A stretch of 54,945 bases of DNA from Vibrio variabilis (lineage in GTDB: Bacteria > Pseudomonadota > Gammaproteobacteria > Enterobacterales > Vibrionaceae). The number at the start of each line of letters is the position of its first letter. Within the stretch, counting starts at the first letter, position 1. Shown here piece after piece: positions 54,536 to 54,945 of the stretch. Made by a program: the position numbers and the translations under genes. The notes beneath the pieces are model-generated. The model searched no databases. It was given only the letters and a program-made list of their open reading frames with translations, and had not been told where the DNA came from. The stretch spans positions 1 through 54,945 of the forward strand of contig NZ_JYJK01000110.1 in assembly GCF_003263785.1 (NCBI RefSeq). The letters run 5' to 3'.

Positions 54536-54808
54536 GACATTTCTACGCTTGATCTCTTCCTTGAACTTACTCTCACGATACAACCAAATACCCCAGTTAA
54601 CAAAAAACATTAGACTAGGGAATATCACATAAATTGCAGCCTCCTGCTTAAAATATGCGAAAATACTTACAACATCTGAGGATGGATAATTTAAAAGAGT
54701 ATGAAAAACTACAAATAAAGCGCTAATTGTTAGTGTTTTTTTTAAAATCCATGTTAGCCCCCCGTGTTTTCTAGCCTTACTCCAATACTCGAAAAGTCGC
54801 TCGTTCAT
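54530..54808 (-). CDS. Small membrane protein (integron cassette)
   Basis: 92-aa protein with two hydrophobic segments (about residues 22-42 and 55-75) and charged ends (MNERLFEYWSKARKHGG; KFKEEIKRRN). Function unknown. Confidence 0.65.
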   Translation of the reverse strand: MNERLFEYWSKARKHGGLTWILKKTLTISALFVVFHTLLNYPSSDVVSIFAYFKQEAAIYVIFPSLMFFVNWGIWLYRESKFKEEIKRRNVT

Positions 54809-54870
54809 ATATTACCCTTTAAAGCCCAAAACTGTTTACTCTAGGTGGAGTAGCTACAAATGATTATGGC

Positions 54871-54945
54871 GCATAACGCATTTTTAAGTAGCAGCTAACT
54901 ACCACTACACTCAAACAAAGCCACCGTAATCACTAAACTCAATTT
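54871..54945 (-). repeat. attC site cut by the window end
   Basis: Begins GCATAACGCATTTTTAAGTA, then GCAGCTAACTACCACTACAC, continuing CAAAGCCACCGTAATCACTA, the same order as the complete sites to its left; the right half is outside the window. Confidence 0.85.

Larger units (their letters stand above)
50325..54945 (-). mobile_element. Distal part of a chromosomal integron cassette array
   Basis: Seven or more short minus-strand genes alternate with related 112-125 bp attC sites. Several gene stop codons lie inside the attC core, the normal cassette structure. Gene content (GNAT, Nudix, nucleotidyltransferase, GFA, small membrane proteins) is typical of vibrio superintegrons. Cassette genes point away from the integrase, so attI/intI should lie to the right, beyond the window, and the window shows the far end of the array. 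Confidence 0.85.

Noticed and set aside
1..54945. CRISPR array, tRNA/rRNA genes or prophage
   Set aside because: No regularly spaced identical repeats (the attC sites are divergent and separated by genes), no cloverleaf sequences, no phage structural genes or integrase.

Overview
The window looks like a Vibrio (Vibrionaceae) chromosome segment. It carries a phaB-phaA-phasin-phaC polyhydroxyalkanoate operon in the order usual for vibrios, several marine gamma-proteobacterial chemotaxis and signalling genes, and at the right end an array of gene cassettes separated by long attC sites typical of a chromosomal (super)integron. There are no rRNA, tRNA or CRISPR features that I can see.

Layout. 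(1) 0.07-2.4 kb: a CitB/DcuR-type response regulator and its CitA/DcuS-type sensor kinase. (2) 2.75-8.0 kb: a small unknown gene, then an exporter operon (TolC-like protein, HlyD-like adaptor, two ABC-2 permeases) with no visible ATPase. (3) 8.1-9.4 kb: a dicarboxylate/amino-acid:cation symporter. (4) 9.7-14.8 kb: FKBP isomerase and the PHA operon. (5) 15.5-28.4 kb: a locus matching the E. coli frw/pflDC/ptsA region: a complete fructose-type PTS (PtsA = HPr-EI-EIIA, FrwB, FrwC, FrwD), a PflD-type glycyl radical enzyme and its activase, an FSA-type aldolase, an RmlD-like SDR, an AraC regulator, a PhyH-type dioxygenase, a UPF0303 protein and a HAD sugar phosphatase. Its parts fit the recently described radical 'anhydroglycolysis' route (PTS uptake of a 1,5-anhydrohexitol, radical C-O cleavage to 1-deoxy-fructose-6-P, aldol cleavage), with an SDR where E. 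coli has GldA. (6) 28.4-28.6 kb: a 191-bp palindromic repeat. (7) 28.6-36.9 kb: chemoreceptor, hybrid sensor kinase, Tat-exported PhoX-type phosphatase, gamma-glutamyltranspeptidase. (8) 36.9-50.3 kb: mostly minus-strand accessory genes, including seven GNAT acetyltransferases, peroxiredoxin, RidA, PPOX, DinB, PgpC-like HAD, methyltransferase, phosphotransferase and SDR. (9) about 50.3-54.9 kb: integron cassettes (GFA, GNAT, nucleotidyltransferase, VOC-like, Nudix, small membrane proteins) with attC sites; the array runs off the right edge, and cassette orientation places intI to the right, outside the window.

Two cross-cutting observations matter. First, at least eleven conserved genes are broken by the apparent loss of a single base, mostly in a homopolymer; restoring it rebuilds the normal protein each time. 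I read this as systematic homopolymer undercalling rather than gene decay and annotate these genes as single units. Second, a composite motif (GTTACA, 9 bp, TCAACTGGTTGAAT) with exactly conserved spacing lies upstream of three unrelated minus-strand genes (PPOX, an unknown membrane protein and GFA) and suggests a small shared regulon.
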